Source: an uncultured Caryophanales bacterium (GTDB taxonomy: Bacteria; Bacillota_I; Bacilli_A; RFN20; CAG-449). Taken from it: 64,000 nucleotides of DNA. Within the stretch, counting starts at the first letter, position 1, and every line of letters starts with the position of its first letter. The stretch lies in the NCBI GenBank assembly GCA_945873815.1, contig CAMCEE010000002.1, positions 1-64,000 of the forward strand, in the 5' to 3' direction. A program made the position numbers and the translations under genes. The notes beneath the pieces were generated by a model that was not told the DNA's origin, ran no database searches, and saw only the letters and a list, made by a program, of their open reading frames with translations. This document shows, piece after piece, positions 1 to 9,351 of this stretch.

Positions 1-840
1 ACAAAAATCAGTATCAAAAAGATGGATATACTTTTGTGGGCTGGTCTACTTCTCCAAATGGTCAAATTGAATATATTGATTGTGATAAAACTTATCAAAT
101 GGGTACAGGTTTAAGCTATACGCTATATGCAGTTTGGAAAGCAAACTTAAACACTATCTTCTTTGATGGGAATGGTGCCACATCAGGCGAAATGGCAAAT
201 CAATATGCAAGTTCGAATAGTAATGTAAAGTTAAACAAAAATGAGTTTAGCAAACAGGGATATCACTTTATTGGATGGGCTAATAACAAAAACGGAACCT
301 CTCAATATGCGGATTGCGCTAATTATCTAATGGGGATAAATTCTCAAAACATATTATATGCAGTTTGGGAGCCGAACACAAACATTATAACTTTTAATGG
401 AAATGGTTCTACTTCTGGAAGTATGTCAAGCCAATCAGGGCTGTCAAACAGCAATATTTTACTTAATCAAAATATGTTTAAAAGAGTAGGATTTTCTTTT
501 GCAGGTTGGTCAACTTCTCCTAATGGTGAGATTGAATATTTAGATTGTTCTAAGTTTAGCTTAGGGGTCGAAAGCAATTATACTCTTTATGCTATTTGGA
601 ATGCTAACACAAATACTATCATTTTTAATGGTAATGGTGCCACATCAGGTGAAATGGCAAATCAAAGTGCAAAAACTGACCAAGTTGTAACATTAAACAA
701 AAATCAGTATCAAAAAGATGGATATACTTTTGTGGGCTGGTCTACTTCTCCGGATGGACAAGTTGAATATATTGACTGCGATAAGGCTTATCAAATAGGC
801 ACGAGTTCTAGTTATACACTTTATGCAATATGGGAATTTG
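1..840 (+). repeat. Coding tandem repeats, about 232 bp per unit (InlB B-repeats)
   Basis: nt 1-55 is identical to nt 697-751 (offset 696 = 3 x 232). The segment AATGGTGCCACATCAGG[C/T]GAAATGGCAAATCAA recurs near 170 and 632. Confidence 0.9.
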
Positions 841-1796
841 GAACTCTATATTTTGTATATAACGAACAAAATCTTATAGACCTAATTGCGTCAAATTATA
901 ACGACTACGACGAAATTAGATTAATGGCGGATTTAGATTTTAAAGGCAGCGAAATTACACCTTTTGCAAACTTTACAACGACATTTAATGGAAACCATTT
1001 TAGTATTTCTAATTTTAAAATCAATAATAGACTAGGATTCTTTGAAAGGACATCTGGTGCAATAATACGAAATTTGGGACTCTGCAATGTTACATTAACA
1101 TCAACATCAACATCCTATGACGCATTTGGGGGACTTATTGGAAAATGTGCAGATACGACAGTTGAAGAGTGCTATACGACAGGACTCATATATATAAATC
1201 GTTATACTGGGACAACCAAAGATACAAGAGCGACCGCTGGTGGACTTATCGGAGAGTTTGTCAGCGATACAAATTCTACTGTTAAGAATTGTTATTCAAC
1301 TTGTGATGTTACAGCAAGAGCTAATTATATTGCTGAAGCTGGTGGGCTTATTGGAGGTTTTGTCGCAGGTTCAGCAGAAGTCATTACGATTGAAAACTGC
1401 TATGCAACTGGGAATATTACAACCTATAGTTATGGGCAAATTCAAGATTCAAGAGCGTATTCTGGAGGATTTATTGGAGATGTAAACAGGTATGCAAGCA
1501 GCAGAGGTGCGACAATAAATATATCAAATTGCTTTGCGACTGGAAATTTAGAGTCATATGCCAACAGATACAATGATAATGGACGTTTCGCTGAAAGCAT
1601 AGCAAATGTAGAATCTAATATCAGCAATTGTTATTCATATTTTGGTCAAAAATCAACACATAATGGCAAAAAGTCTTCTTTCGGTTACAATTATAGTAAA
1701 ACTGTAGAGTTAAGTGAAATATACTCATTTGTATTTAATAACTGGGATACTGACACTTGGAATTTGTCATTGACAGAATCCCCAACACTAAAATAA
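1..1796 (+). CDS. Surface protein, 5'-truncated by the window edge: tandem InlB B-repeat (Listeria-Bacteroides repeat) modules followed by GLUG-like repeats
   Basis: The reading frame is open from nt 3 (KNQYQKDGYTFVGWSTSP), so the ORF-track GTG at 36 is not a real start. Repeats of type NTIIFNGNGATSGEM...GYTFVGWSTSPDG...YTLYAIW; then GGLIG...NCYATG repeats. Confidence 0.85.
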   Translation, partial: KNQYQKDGYTFVGWSTSPNGQIEYIDCDKTYQMGTGLSYTLYAVWKANLNTIFFDGNGATSGEMANQYASSNSNVKLNKNEFSKQGYHFIGWANNKNGTSQYADCANYLMGINSQNILYAVWEPNTNIITFNGNGSTSGSMSSQSGLSNSNILLNQNMFKRVGFSFAGWSTSPNGEIEYLDCSKFSLGVESNYTLYAIWNANTNTIIFNGNGATSGEMANQSAKTDQVVTLNKNQYQKDGYTFVGWSTSPDGQVEYIDCDKAYQIGTSSSYTLYAIWEFGTLYFVYNEQNLIDLIASNYNDYDEIRLMADLDFKGSEITPFANFTTTFNGNHFSISNFKINNRLGFFERTSGAIIRNLGLCNVTLTSTSTSYDAFGGLIGKCADTTVEECYTTGLIYINRYTGTTKDTRATAGGLIGEFVSDTNSTVKNCYSTCDVTARANYIAEAGGLIGGFVAGSAEVITIENCYATGNITTYSYGQIQDSRAYSGGFIGDVNRYASSRGATINISNCFATGNLESYANRYNDNGRFAESIANVESNISNCYSYFGQKSTHNGKKSSFGYNYSKTVELSEIYSFVFNNWDTDTWNLSLTESPTLK

Positions 1797-1996
1797 AAAT
1801 ATTAATAAATTAAAAACACTCAATCAAAATAAGTTTTGGTGTTTTAATTTTCTATGGGATATGGTTATTTCTGAAATTATAAAATACATAACAAGTCCGG
1901 TATTTAGGACAAGTGGTAGGATTTGCCAATCTTCGACAAAGAAAGTTGTCGCTTTTGAAAGATTTTTTAGTTTTATTATGCTATGCTTAAAATGGA

Positions 1997-2665
1997 ATGG
2001 AAGAAAAATTTTATGTTAAGATTAAAGACGACTTTGGCGTAGTTCGTGAGTTTGAAGTTCCTACACTTGAAATGAAAGTTGCGATTGACAACATTGACAA
2101 AGATTTGAAGGAACAAAACAAACATGACGCTATGAACTATGCTCGTTCTTTTTCTGCCTATCCAAGCGAGGACTATATAAGCTATAAAGCACAGCAGTTT
2201 GATGACAACAAACTTATTTCATATTTTGAGTAGCAGCGAGTGATTTTGAAAAAAGCAATTTGGCAAGTTGTCAAAAATATGGCAAACGAGAAATACAAAA
2301 AGATTTTGTATATGCGCTTTAAAGAAAAAATGAAATTCAATAAGATTGCCGAAAAACTTGACTGCTCTAAACAAAGCATATCTGACAACTATAAAACTGC
2401 CATTGATTTGAGTGTTTTGCTTTGTGAAAATAAAGATTTTCAAAACACATATTTATTCAAGCATTGGAAAGAACATTTGAAGATTGAAACAAACTTAATT
2501 GCAAAGGAAAAGTTAAATGAGTTTGCAAAAACAAAAGACTTTTCTTCAATCACGAGCATAGATAAAATTATTGATTTTGTTGATGAGGTTAAAATAATCC
2601 AAAAGAAAGATAAAAAGCTCGGACTTGTTGATGATACTAAAAAAACTTTAAAGAAAAATATTTGA
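1997..2665 (+). pseudogene. Sigma-70 region 4-like protein split by an in-frame TAG at 2231-2233 (ORFs 1997..2233 and 2240..2665 share a frame)
   Basis: C-terminal half has a region-4-like HTH (NEKYKKILYMRFKEKMKFNKIAEKLDCSKQSISDNYKTAI). The two ORFs are in the same frame, separated only by TAG CAG CGA. Confidence 0.65.
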
Positions 2666-2704
2666 TGTCAAAAATTGGTTTATTCGATGTCAAAATTTGG
2701 TATT
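2664..2704. repeat. Short direct repeat GATGTCAAAAATTGGTTTATT / GATGTCAAAATTTGGTATT
   Basis: Two near-identical copies with a 22-bp period, between the sigma-like ORF and the tRNA. Confidence 0.7.
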
Positions 2705-2752
2705 AAAATTGATGAAAAAAATATAAAAAAGCCCGTAAAATCAGGATATTAC

Positions 2753-2831
2753 TGGTAAAATTGAGTTGACTCGAACTACCGACCCCCCCACCTTATGAGG
2801 GTGGTGCTCTAGCCGGCTGGGCTACAATCCT
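2753..2831 (-). tRNA. tRNA-Met-like (anticodon CAT), possibly degenerate
   Basis: Reverse complement AGGATTG TA GCCC AGCCGGCTA GAGC A CCACC CTCATAA GGTGG GGGGGTC GGTAG TTCGAGT CAACT CAATTTT A CCA: cloverleaf, CAT anticodon and encoded CCA, but mismatches in the D and T stems and a 7-nt variable loop. Confidence 0.65.
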
Positions 2832-3444
2832 ATATGTTTGTTTTAACGACTTTAACAACTGTCGTCGGATATAACCAAGTGGCTAGATTTCCCTTATCAT
2901 GAATATAGTCTACAGCAGCTGTAATTCCCACTCCAATAACAGCACCGATAATTGCTGTTAATATGAAGAAAGGTAAATTACCAGATGGATCAGCATAAGA
3001 AGTCGGATTATTATAACAATAGCAATATAAGTTCAAACCATTAATACTTTGAGGAGCTAAATACTCAACACTATCAGGACTTATGAACCTACCAATTTCA
3101 GGATCATAATAACGTGACAGTAACCAGTAAAGATCAGTTTCCTCAACATAATAATAACCTTTATATCTAAATCTATTAATAGAACTTAGATTTATACCTG
3201 AAGTATCAGTTTTTGTAATAGTTTCTCCATATGCTGAGTAATTATATTTTACAACGATGTTACGATTAGAATCAATAATGCCTATAATATTTTGAAGGAT
3301 GTCTCTAACGTAATAATACGTATTTCCATCGTATACAAAACCATATAAACTTTCATCTGTATCATATAAGTAGTATATTGATTTATTTGCCACTTTATCC
3401 GTTTCTTTTATTAATCTATTTGATATCGTATATTTATTTATCAA
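2830..3444 (-). pseudogene. Rhs repeat-associated core domain fragment (N-terminally truncated)
   Basis: RYYDPEIGRFISPDSVEYLAPQSINGLNLYCYCYNNPTSYADPSGN is the Rhs/YD core signature. Only 204 aa, TTG start inside the tyrA 3' end, stop overlaps the tRNA 5' end. Confidence 0.8.
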
Positions 3445-4273
3445 AGTTTGTTCGACGCTCTTTTGAAATAGAAAACATTTCTTTTAATGCTTCAACGTTT
3501 TCTTCATCAATGTTGTTTTTAAGTTTCGATAGAGTAGCAATGAATGAATCAATATCTAGTACTAAATGCTCTTTGTTTGCAATAAAGAGTTCACTCCATA
3601 GAGAAGCATTGATTTTTGCAATGCGAGTTAAATCTCTAAATGAATCGCCAGTGTATCTTATTAGGTGATCATTGTTTCTATCGCACATTAATGCTACTGC
3701 AATTGCATGTGGTAATTGTGATAAATATGAAATCATTTTATCATGTTCATCAATAGATAGGATTTCAATATTCTTGAATGAAAGAATTTCACCTATATAT
3801 TTTATTTTTTCTATACTAGAAGAAGTGTTTTTTTCAGTTGGTACAATAATTAGGTTCGCACCTAGAAATATATTTTCGTTTGCATATTGAACTCCACTGA
3901 CTTCGCGCCCTGCCATAGGGTGCATTGCAAGAAATTCGCCTTTTTCAAGAACGTTTTGGATTTTGGTAACGATTTCCTTTTTAACACCTGTAACGTCGCT
4001 TAAAAGGACGCTTTCTTTGAATAAATGCTTATTCTCATTAACCCAATTAAAAACCATACTTGGATATAAACATAAAATGATGATATCAGCATTTTTAATT
4101 AATTCTTCATTGCTTTCGTTGGTATTTAAAATGATTTTTTCATCTTTTGCATAATTGATTGATTCTTTATTAATATCAATAGCGTACACATTATGATTAG
4201 TTTTAGTTAATCCTTTTGCAATTGAACCGCCAATTAATCCTAATCCGACAATTAAATAGTTTAATTCTTTCAT
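3434..4273 (-). CDS. tyrA: Prephenate dehydrogenase
   Basis: N-terminal Rossmann motif LIVGLGLIGGSIAKGL; LAMHPMAGREVSG; in the aromatic operon. Confidence 0.93.
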   Translation of the reverse strand: MKELNYLIVGLGLIGGSIAKGLTKTNHNVYAIDINKESINYAKDEKIILNTNESNEELIKNADIIILCLYPSMVFNWVNENKHLFKESVLLSDVTGVKKEIVTKIQNVLEKGEFLAMHPMAGREVSGVQYANENIFLGANLIIVPTEKNTSSSIEKIKYIGEILSFKNIEILSIDEHDKMISYLSQLPHAIAVALMCDRNNDHLIRYTGDSFRDLTRIAKINASLWSELFIANKEHLVLDIDSFIATLSKLKNNIDEENVEALKEMFSISKERRTNFDK

Positions 4274-5523
4274 AAACTCTCCTTTCGTAACGATTCGAAA
4301 TCTTTTAAGAAATTTGGATATGATTTATTAATGCATGTTTCGTCATCAATAGTTATTTCATCTAGATGAGAAGTAATGATACATAATGTCATGAATATTC
4401 GATGATCATGGAAAGATGATAAAGGTTTATTTGGAGTATGCATTTTTCCACCGAAAATAACTAATGTATCTTCATCAATTATTTCAACTTTTATTCCAAG
4501 TAATTCTAGGTTGTAACGCATCGCTTCAACGCGATCTGATTCTTTTATTCTTAATCTTTTAATTGAAGTGAATGTTACTTTACTATTTGAAAAAGCAGCT
4601 AGGCCAAAAAGAATAGGACCTAAATCTGGGTTTTCATCAAGCGATACAGTACATTCATTAATTTGGGAAGGATACGAGATAATAGAATCGTCATTCACTT
4701 CAATCTTGCCTCCCATTCTTCTTAGTATCTCTATGATATTTTTATCGGCTTGATATGAGTTTCTATTCATACCATTAACTTTGACTATATCGTTAATTAA
4801 TCCAAGAGTTAAAAAGAAACTAGCTTGAGAATAATCATTTTCAATGTTATATGAAGTAGAATGGTATTCTTGATTTCCTTTGATAGTGATGATTTGATTA
4901 TTGGAATCAAAATCAATTTTAATGCCGAATCGATTTAATGTATCGATTGTCATCAAAATGTAATTTATACTACTAATTGTATTCTTTATGATGATTTTAC
5001 TGTCTCCTTCGAGTAATGGAAGAGAGAAGAGTAAACCAGAAATGAATTGACTAGACACATTACCTTCTATTTCAAAAATTCCACTTTTGAGTGACCCTTG
5101 AACGATGTATCCATCTTCAGTCTTATCGATTGTAATGTCTTGAGCTTTAAACGCTTTCTCGTATGAAGTAATTGGTCTATTTATTAAATTACCTTTTAAT
5201 ATAAATGTATTCTTTTTAGAGAAAACTAGACTTAAAGGAATTAAAAAACGAAGAGTAGAGCCGGATTCATTAACATTTAAAACTGCCTCATCTATTTTTT
5301 TATCAATTGGATGAGTAATAATCGTGTTTTCATAAACATCTATTCTTGCTCCTAGACTACGTAACGAAGCGATAGTTGCATCGATGTCGTTAGAAAAAGA
5401 AACATTATTGACAATGCATTCTTCTTTTGAAAGAGCAGCAGAAATAATGGCGCGATGAGTATCAGATTTTGAACTTGGAGGAGTGATTGCTCCTCTATAT
5501 TTACCTTTGCGTATTGTAATCAT
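4270..5523 (-). CDS. aroA: 3-phosphoshikimate 1-carboxyvinyltransferase (EPSP synthase)
   Basis: NVNESGSTLRFLIPL; RIKESDRVEAM; FHDHRIFM motifs. Confidence 0.96.
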   Translation of the reverse strand: MITIRKGKYRGAITPPSSKSDTHRAIISAALSKEECIVNNVSFSNDIDATIASLRSLGARIDVYENTIITHPIDKKIDEAVLNVNESGSTLRFLIPLSLVFSKKNTFILKGNLINRPITSYEKAFKAQDITIDKTEDGYIVQGSLKSGIFEIEGNVSSQFISGLLFSLPLLEGDSKIIIKNTISSINYILMTIDTLNRFGIKIDFDSNNQIITIKGNQEYHSTSYNIENDYSQASFFLTLGLINDIVKVNGMNRNSYQADKNIIEILRRMGGKIEVNDDSIISYPSQINECTVSLDENPDLGPILFGLAAFSNSKVTFTSIKRLRIKESDRVEAMRYNLELLGIKVEIIDEDTLVIFGGKMHTPNKPLSSFHDHRIFMTLCIITSHLDEITIDDETCINKSYPNFLKDFESLRKESL

Positions 5524-5530
5524 AATTTAC

Positions 5531-5962
5531 CTAAATATATAGTCTTTTTAATGTCTCCATCGCTTTTTTATATCCTTCAAACCCTAAACCAACAATCGTT
5601 TGAATGGAAACGAGTTTAATATATGAAACATGTCTAAATTCTTCACGCTTATATACATCCGATAAATGTACTTCAACAGTAGGAATATCTACAGATTTTA
5701 AAGCGTCCATAATCGCAATAGAATAATGTGTATATGCGCCGGCATTGATGACTATCCCATCGACTTTTTTGTATGCTTCTTGAATTTTATCAATGATAGC
5801 TCCTTCATGATTTGATTGGAAAATATCTACTTCAATTCCTAATTCATTTGCAGCATCTTTACAGTATGATACTAAATCATCGTAAGTATTGTTTCCATAG
5901 ATTGATGGTTCTCTAATACCAATCATATTGAGGTTTGGTCCGTTAATAATTAAAACTTTCAT
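5531..5962 (-). CDS. aroQ: 3-dehydroquinate dehydratase, type II
   Basis: MKVLIINGPNLNMIGIREPSIYG...NAGAYTHYSIAIMDAL...EVHLSDVYKREEFRH. Confidence 0.97.
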   Translation of the reverse strand: MKVLIINGPNLNMIGIREPSIYGNNTYDDLVSYCKDAANELGIEVDIFQSNHEGAIIDKIQEAYKKVDGIVINAGAYTHYSIAIMDALKSVDIPTVEVHLSDVYKREEFRHVSYIKLVSIQTIVGLGFEGYKKAMETLKRLYI

Positions 5963-7190
5963 CGAATGCCTCCTTAATTCTAGTTATAGTGTCTTTGAAA
6001 CTATCATTGTTTTCTATTTCAATATCACAATACTTTTTATAAAGAGTTATACGCTCGTTTAGAAGTTTATGATATTCTTCTTTATTTTTAGTTAATGGAC
6101 GTTTATCGTCGTAAATGAGTAAATCATCATCTCTATTTAAGAAAACAATATATCCATTTTCTTTTAGTGCGAAAATGTTTTCCTTATTTTTAATGATTCC
6201 TCCACCAGTTGATATAACTAGATTTGTTTCTTTTGAAATTTCTTTTGTAATTTCATTTTCTATTTCACGGAATTTACTCTCACCATATTTATCGAAGTAT
6301 TCTTTGATTGGAAGAGGTATTCTTTTTTCAATTTCCTCATCTAAATCATAGAATTTTTTATTTAATGCTTCTGCAAGAACTTTTCCAATTGTTGTTTTTC
6401 CTGCCATCGGCATACCGATTAGGACGACGTTTGATTTATTAAGGTAGATTTTCTTGTATATTGATTTATATACTTCAGCATCATTCTTTTTTGAAAAGAA
6501 GATTTCATTTGCAATAACTGCTTGATTAACAAGCATTTCTAGTCCTCCAGTTGCAATAATGCCTTTTTCTTTTGCCTCTAAAACTAAAGGTGTTCTAAGT
6601 GGATTATAAACAACATCAACAACATATTTTAGTGATGGAAAATCATTAAGAGAAATGATTCGATCGTAATTATTTGGATACATTCCAACAGGAGTAGTAT
6701 TAATAATGACTTCCACATCTTTTCTTTTTATTAATTCATCAAATGTTAACGTACCTTTTTCTTTTTTTCTAGTCGCAGTAATAATTTCTTTTGCACCTAA
6801 ATCTTGAAGTAAGGAAAGGGAAGTATTATGTGTTCCTCCATTACCAAGAATGGCACAAATCTTGTCTTTAATATCGATTTTATGATCTAGGATCATCTTC
6901 TTTAAACCACCGTAATCTGTGTTATAGCCATATAATATATTATTCCTATTTACAATCGTATTTACTGCATGAATCCTATTTGCTTGTTCATCGATTTTAT
7001 CTAGAAAAGGAATAACGAATTGTTTATAGGGAATTGTAACGTTAATTCCGAGAAAATCTCTATTCTTAAGTAAAGATGATACTTCATTTGAATCTAATTC
7101 ATTTATTTCATATGAAAAAGAAGAGAGTGATTCATGAATGGGCTTAGAAAATGAATGAATGAGTGGTTTACCGATAATTCCATATTTCAT
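5943..7190 (-). CDS. aroE-aroK: Fused shikimate dehydrogenase (AroE) - shikimate kinase (AroK)
   Basis: N-terminal GIIGKPLIHSFSKPIHES...NVTIPYK; C-terminal NVVLIGMPMAGKTTIGKVLAEALNKKFYDLDEEIE with Walker A. Confidence 0.95.
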   Translation of the reverse strand: MKYGIIGKPLIHSFSKPIHESLSSFSYEINELDSNEVSSLLKNRDFLGINVTIPYKQFVIPFLDKIDEQANRIHAVNTIVNRNNILYGYNTDYGGLKKMILDHKIDIKDKICAILGNGGTHNTSLSLLQDLGAKEIITATRKKEKGTLTFDELIKRKDVEVIINTTPVGMYPNNYDRIISLNDFPSLKYVVDVVYNPLRTPLVLEAKEKGIIATGGLEMLVNQAVIANEIFFSKKNDAEVYKSIYKKIYLNKSNVVLIGMPMAGKTTIGKVLAEALNKKFYDLDEEIEKRIPLPIKEYFDKYGESKFREIENEITKEISKETNLVISTGGGIIKNKENIFALKENGYIVFLNRDDDLLIYDDKRPLTKNKEEYHKLLNERITLYKKYCDIEIENNDSFKDTITRIKEAFDESFNY

Positions 7191-7191
7191 A

Positions 7192-8262
7192 TTATTGATC
7201 CTCTTGTTGTAACATTAAATCTAGAATGGTGAAAGCAATCAATGAATCGATTACTACGCATGCTCTTTGAACAATGCATGGGTCATGTCTACCTTTGATT
7301 TCAAGTTCGACATTTTCTTTATTTTGATTGATTGATAATTGCTTTTTTGCAATCGATGGAGTAGCTTTAATTATCGTTTTAAAAACAATAGGCATCCCAT
7401 TAGATATTCCACCATTTATTCCTGCATTATTATTAGTTAATGTGATGATTTTTCCATCGATATTTCTAAATGCATCATTAGCTTCACTACCATAAGTGGT
7501 TGCAAACTTTTCACCTAATCCAAAAAGAATTCCTTTTACAGCCGGAATAGAAAATATAGCATGAGATAAACAAGATTCAAGAGAATCGAAAAAAGGCTCT
7601 CCTAAACCAACTGGAAGAGATAGTATGTAAGATTCGACTTCTCCTCCTACTGAATCGAGATTTTCTTTAGCATTTTTAATCACTTCTTTCATCTCGATTT
7701 CTTTTTCATCATTCAATATTGGAAAAGAAGAAGAATTGAACTTTTTTATCATATCTTTAGTTGGGACAATGATTTCATCATCTTTAATTCCATGAATTGA
7801 TTTAATTCTTGAACCAATTTCAATTCCTTTTTCATTTAAATATTGGATGATGAGCGCAGCACTTGCGACAATAGGCGCAGTCATTCTCCCTGAAAGATGA
7901 CCTCCACCTCTTAAATCTGCTTGTCCGTGATATTTTATATCTTGAGTATAATCAGCATGCCCAGGTCGATAGACAATATTTGAATAAGCACTTGAATCTT
8001 GCTTTTTATTTTTAATGACTAATTTTAAGTCATCTCCATTTGTATAACCATTTGTTACTCCGCTTTGAATTTCAAATTCATCATCTTCAATTCTTGCGGT
8101 TGATTCTTTTCCATTTGGTCTTCTTTTTGCAAGTTGAAAGTTGATAAAGTCATAATCTACTTTCATCCCTTTTGGGAGATTTGATAATATTACGCCAATT
8201 TCTGGAGCGTGACTTGCACCAAAAATCGTCATTTTTAATTTATTACCTAAGGTATCTGACAT
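7192..8262 (-). CDS. aroC: Chorismate synthase
   Basis: GNKLKMTIFGASHAPEIGVIL...RPGHADYTQDIKYHGQADLRGGGHLSGRMTAP...GRHDPCIVQRA. Confidence 0.97.
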   Translation of the reverse strand: MSDTLGNKLKMTIFGASHAPEIGVILSNLPKGMKVDYDFINFQLAKRRPNGKESTARIEDDEFEIQSGVTNGYTNGDDLKLVIKNKKQDSSAYSNIVYRPGHADYTQDIKYHGQADLRGGGHLSGRMTAPIVASAALIIQYLNEKGIEIGSRIKSIHGIKDDEIIVPTKDMIKKFNSSSFPILNDEKEIEMKEVIKNAKENLDSVGGEVESYILSLPVGLGEPFFDSLESCLSHAIFSIPAVKGILFGLGEKFATTYGSEANDAFRNIDGKIITLTNNNAGINGGISNGMPIVFKTIIKATPSIAKKQLSINQNKENVELEIKGRHDPCIVQRACVVIDSLIAFTILDLMLQQEDQ

Positions 8263-9268
8263 AGTGTGCCTCCTTTACAATGATTTTTTTAAGTTCCTCA
8301 ATAGAAATAGATTCATCAATGTAACCTCCATTCTTTTTATCTACTTTGATTAAATCTATTTTTTCATCGTGCATCTTTTTATCATTCTTTATGAATTCAA
8401 TTATTTGCTCTGCATCAATCTCTTCATCAAAGTGAATGTCTAATTTCTTTAAGAAAGAAGCTACTTCAAGGGGATCATCATTAATGAGCATCATACCTAT
8501 TCCTACTGCTTCTCCATGATATAATTTGTCGGAAAAGCCATAGATGCTTTCTAAAGCATGACCGATTGTGTGGCCATAATTTAGTATTTTGCGTATTGAT
8601 TCTTCTTTTTCATCGTTTTCAACAAAATGCTTCTTTACCATAATTGATTTTATTATGATAGATTCAATATCTAATTCTTCTTTTTTGAATTCATCTATAA
8701 TTGTTTTATCGAATATGTAACCTGCTTTTAATGCTTCAACTAGGCCATTATTTAATTGGCGCTTAGGTAATGATTTCAATAAGGAAAAATCAATCAATAC
8801 TCCTTTTGCAGGGTAGAATGAACCAATCATATTTTTATAATGTTTATAGTTGATTGCAGTTTTGCCTCCAATGGATGAATCAATCATTGAAAGAGAGGAA
8901 GTAGGAATATTAATGTATTCGATACCTCTTTTATATGTTGAACAGGCAAAACCAACTAAATCACCAATAACTCCTCCTCCAAGAGCAATCACTAAATCTT
9001 TACGAGAGAAATTGTTATTTAGCAATGTTTCTTGGATTTTTAGATAATTTTCAATTGATTTGGTATTTTCTCCATGAGGCAATACTAAAACATTAACATA
9101 ATCAAAATTTGATTTTACATCTTCTATATATTCTAAAGGAATATTATCATCTGTTACGATAAGAACTTTTTTATAGTCTAATGAAAAAAGATTAGAAAGT
9201 TCTCTTAGTGAGTTCTTTTTTATGATGATAGAGTAATCTTTTATCCTTGATTTTATATTTATTAGCAT
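8243..9268 (-). CDS. aroB: 3-dehydroquinate synthase
   Basis: ALGGGVIGDLVGFACSTYKRGIEYINIPTSSLSMIDSSIGGKTAINY...NYGHTIGHALE. Confidence 0.97.
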   Translation of the reverse strand: MLINIKSRIKDYSIIIKKNSLRELSNLFSLDYKKVLIVTDDNIPLEYIEDVKSNFDYVNVLVLPHGENTKSIENYLKIQETLLNNNFSRKDLVIALGGGVIGDLVGFACSTYKRGIEYINIPTSSLSMIDSSIGGKTAINYKHYKNMIGSFYPAKGVLIDFSLLKSLPKRQLNNGLVEALKAGYIFDKTIIDEFKKEELDIESIIIKSIMVKKHFVENDEKEESIRKILNYGHTIGHALESIYGFSDKLYHGEAVGIGMMLINDDPLEVASFLKKLDIHFDEEIDAEQIIEFIKNDKKMHDEKIDLIKVDKKNGGYIDESISIEELKKIIVKEAHYVRYLR

Positions 9269-9351
9269 ATTTTCACCTCATGTATAGGTTAATAGTAAAA
9301 CATAAAATGTTTTAATGCAAATAATATCGAAGAAATTGGATATAATAGAAC

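Noticed and set aside
1-840. CRISPR-like periodicity
   Set aside because: Repeats are ~232 bp and in-frame coding; no short repeats with spacers and no cas genes in the window.
1240-1485. Alternative-frame ORF in the GLUG repeat region
   Set aside because: Frame-shifted reading of the surface-protein CDS.
2231-2233. Genome-wide amber recoding as explanation for the split sigma-like gene
   Set aside because: Other confident genes here (for example nfo and the 2991-aa LRR gene) end with TAG, so TAG works as a normal stop.
3378-3668. Plus-strand ORFs antisense to tyrA and Rhs (3378..3668, 3672..3890, 3963..4154)
   Set aside because: Shadow ORFs opposite tyrA; no support.
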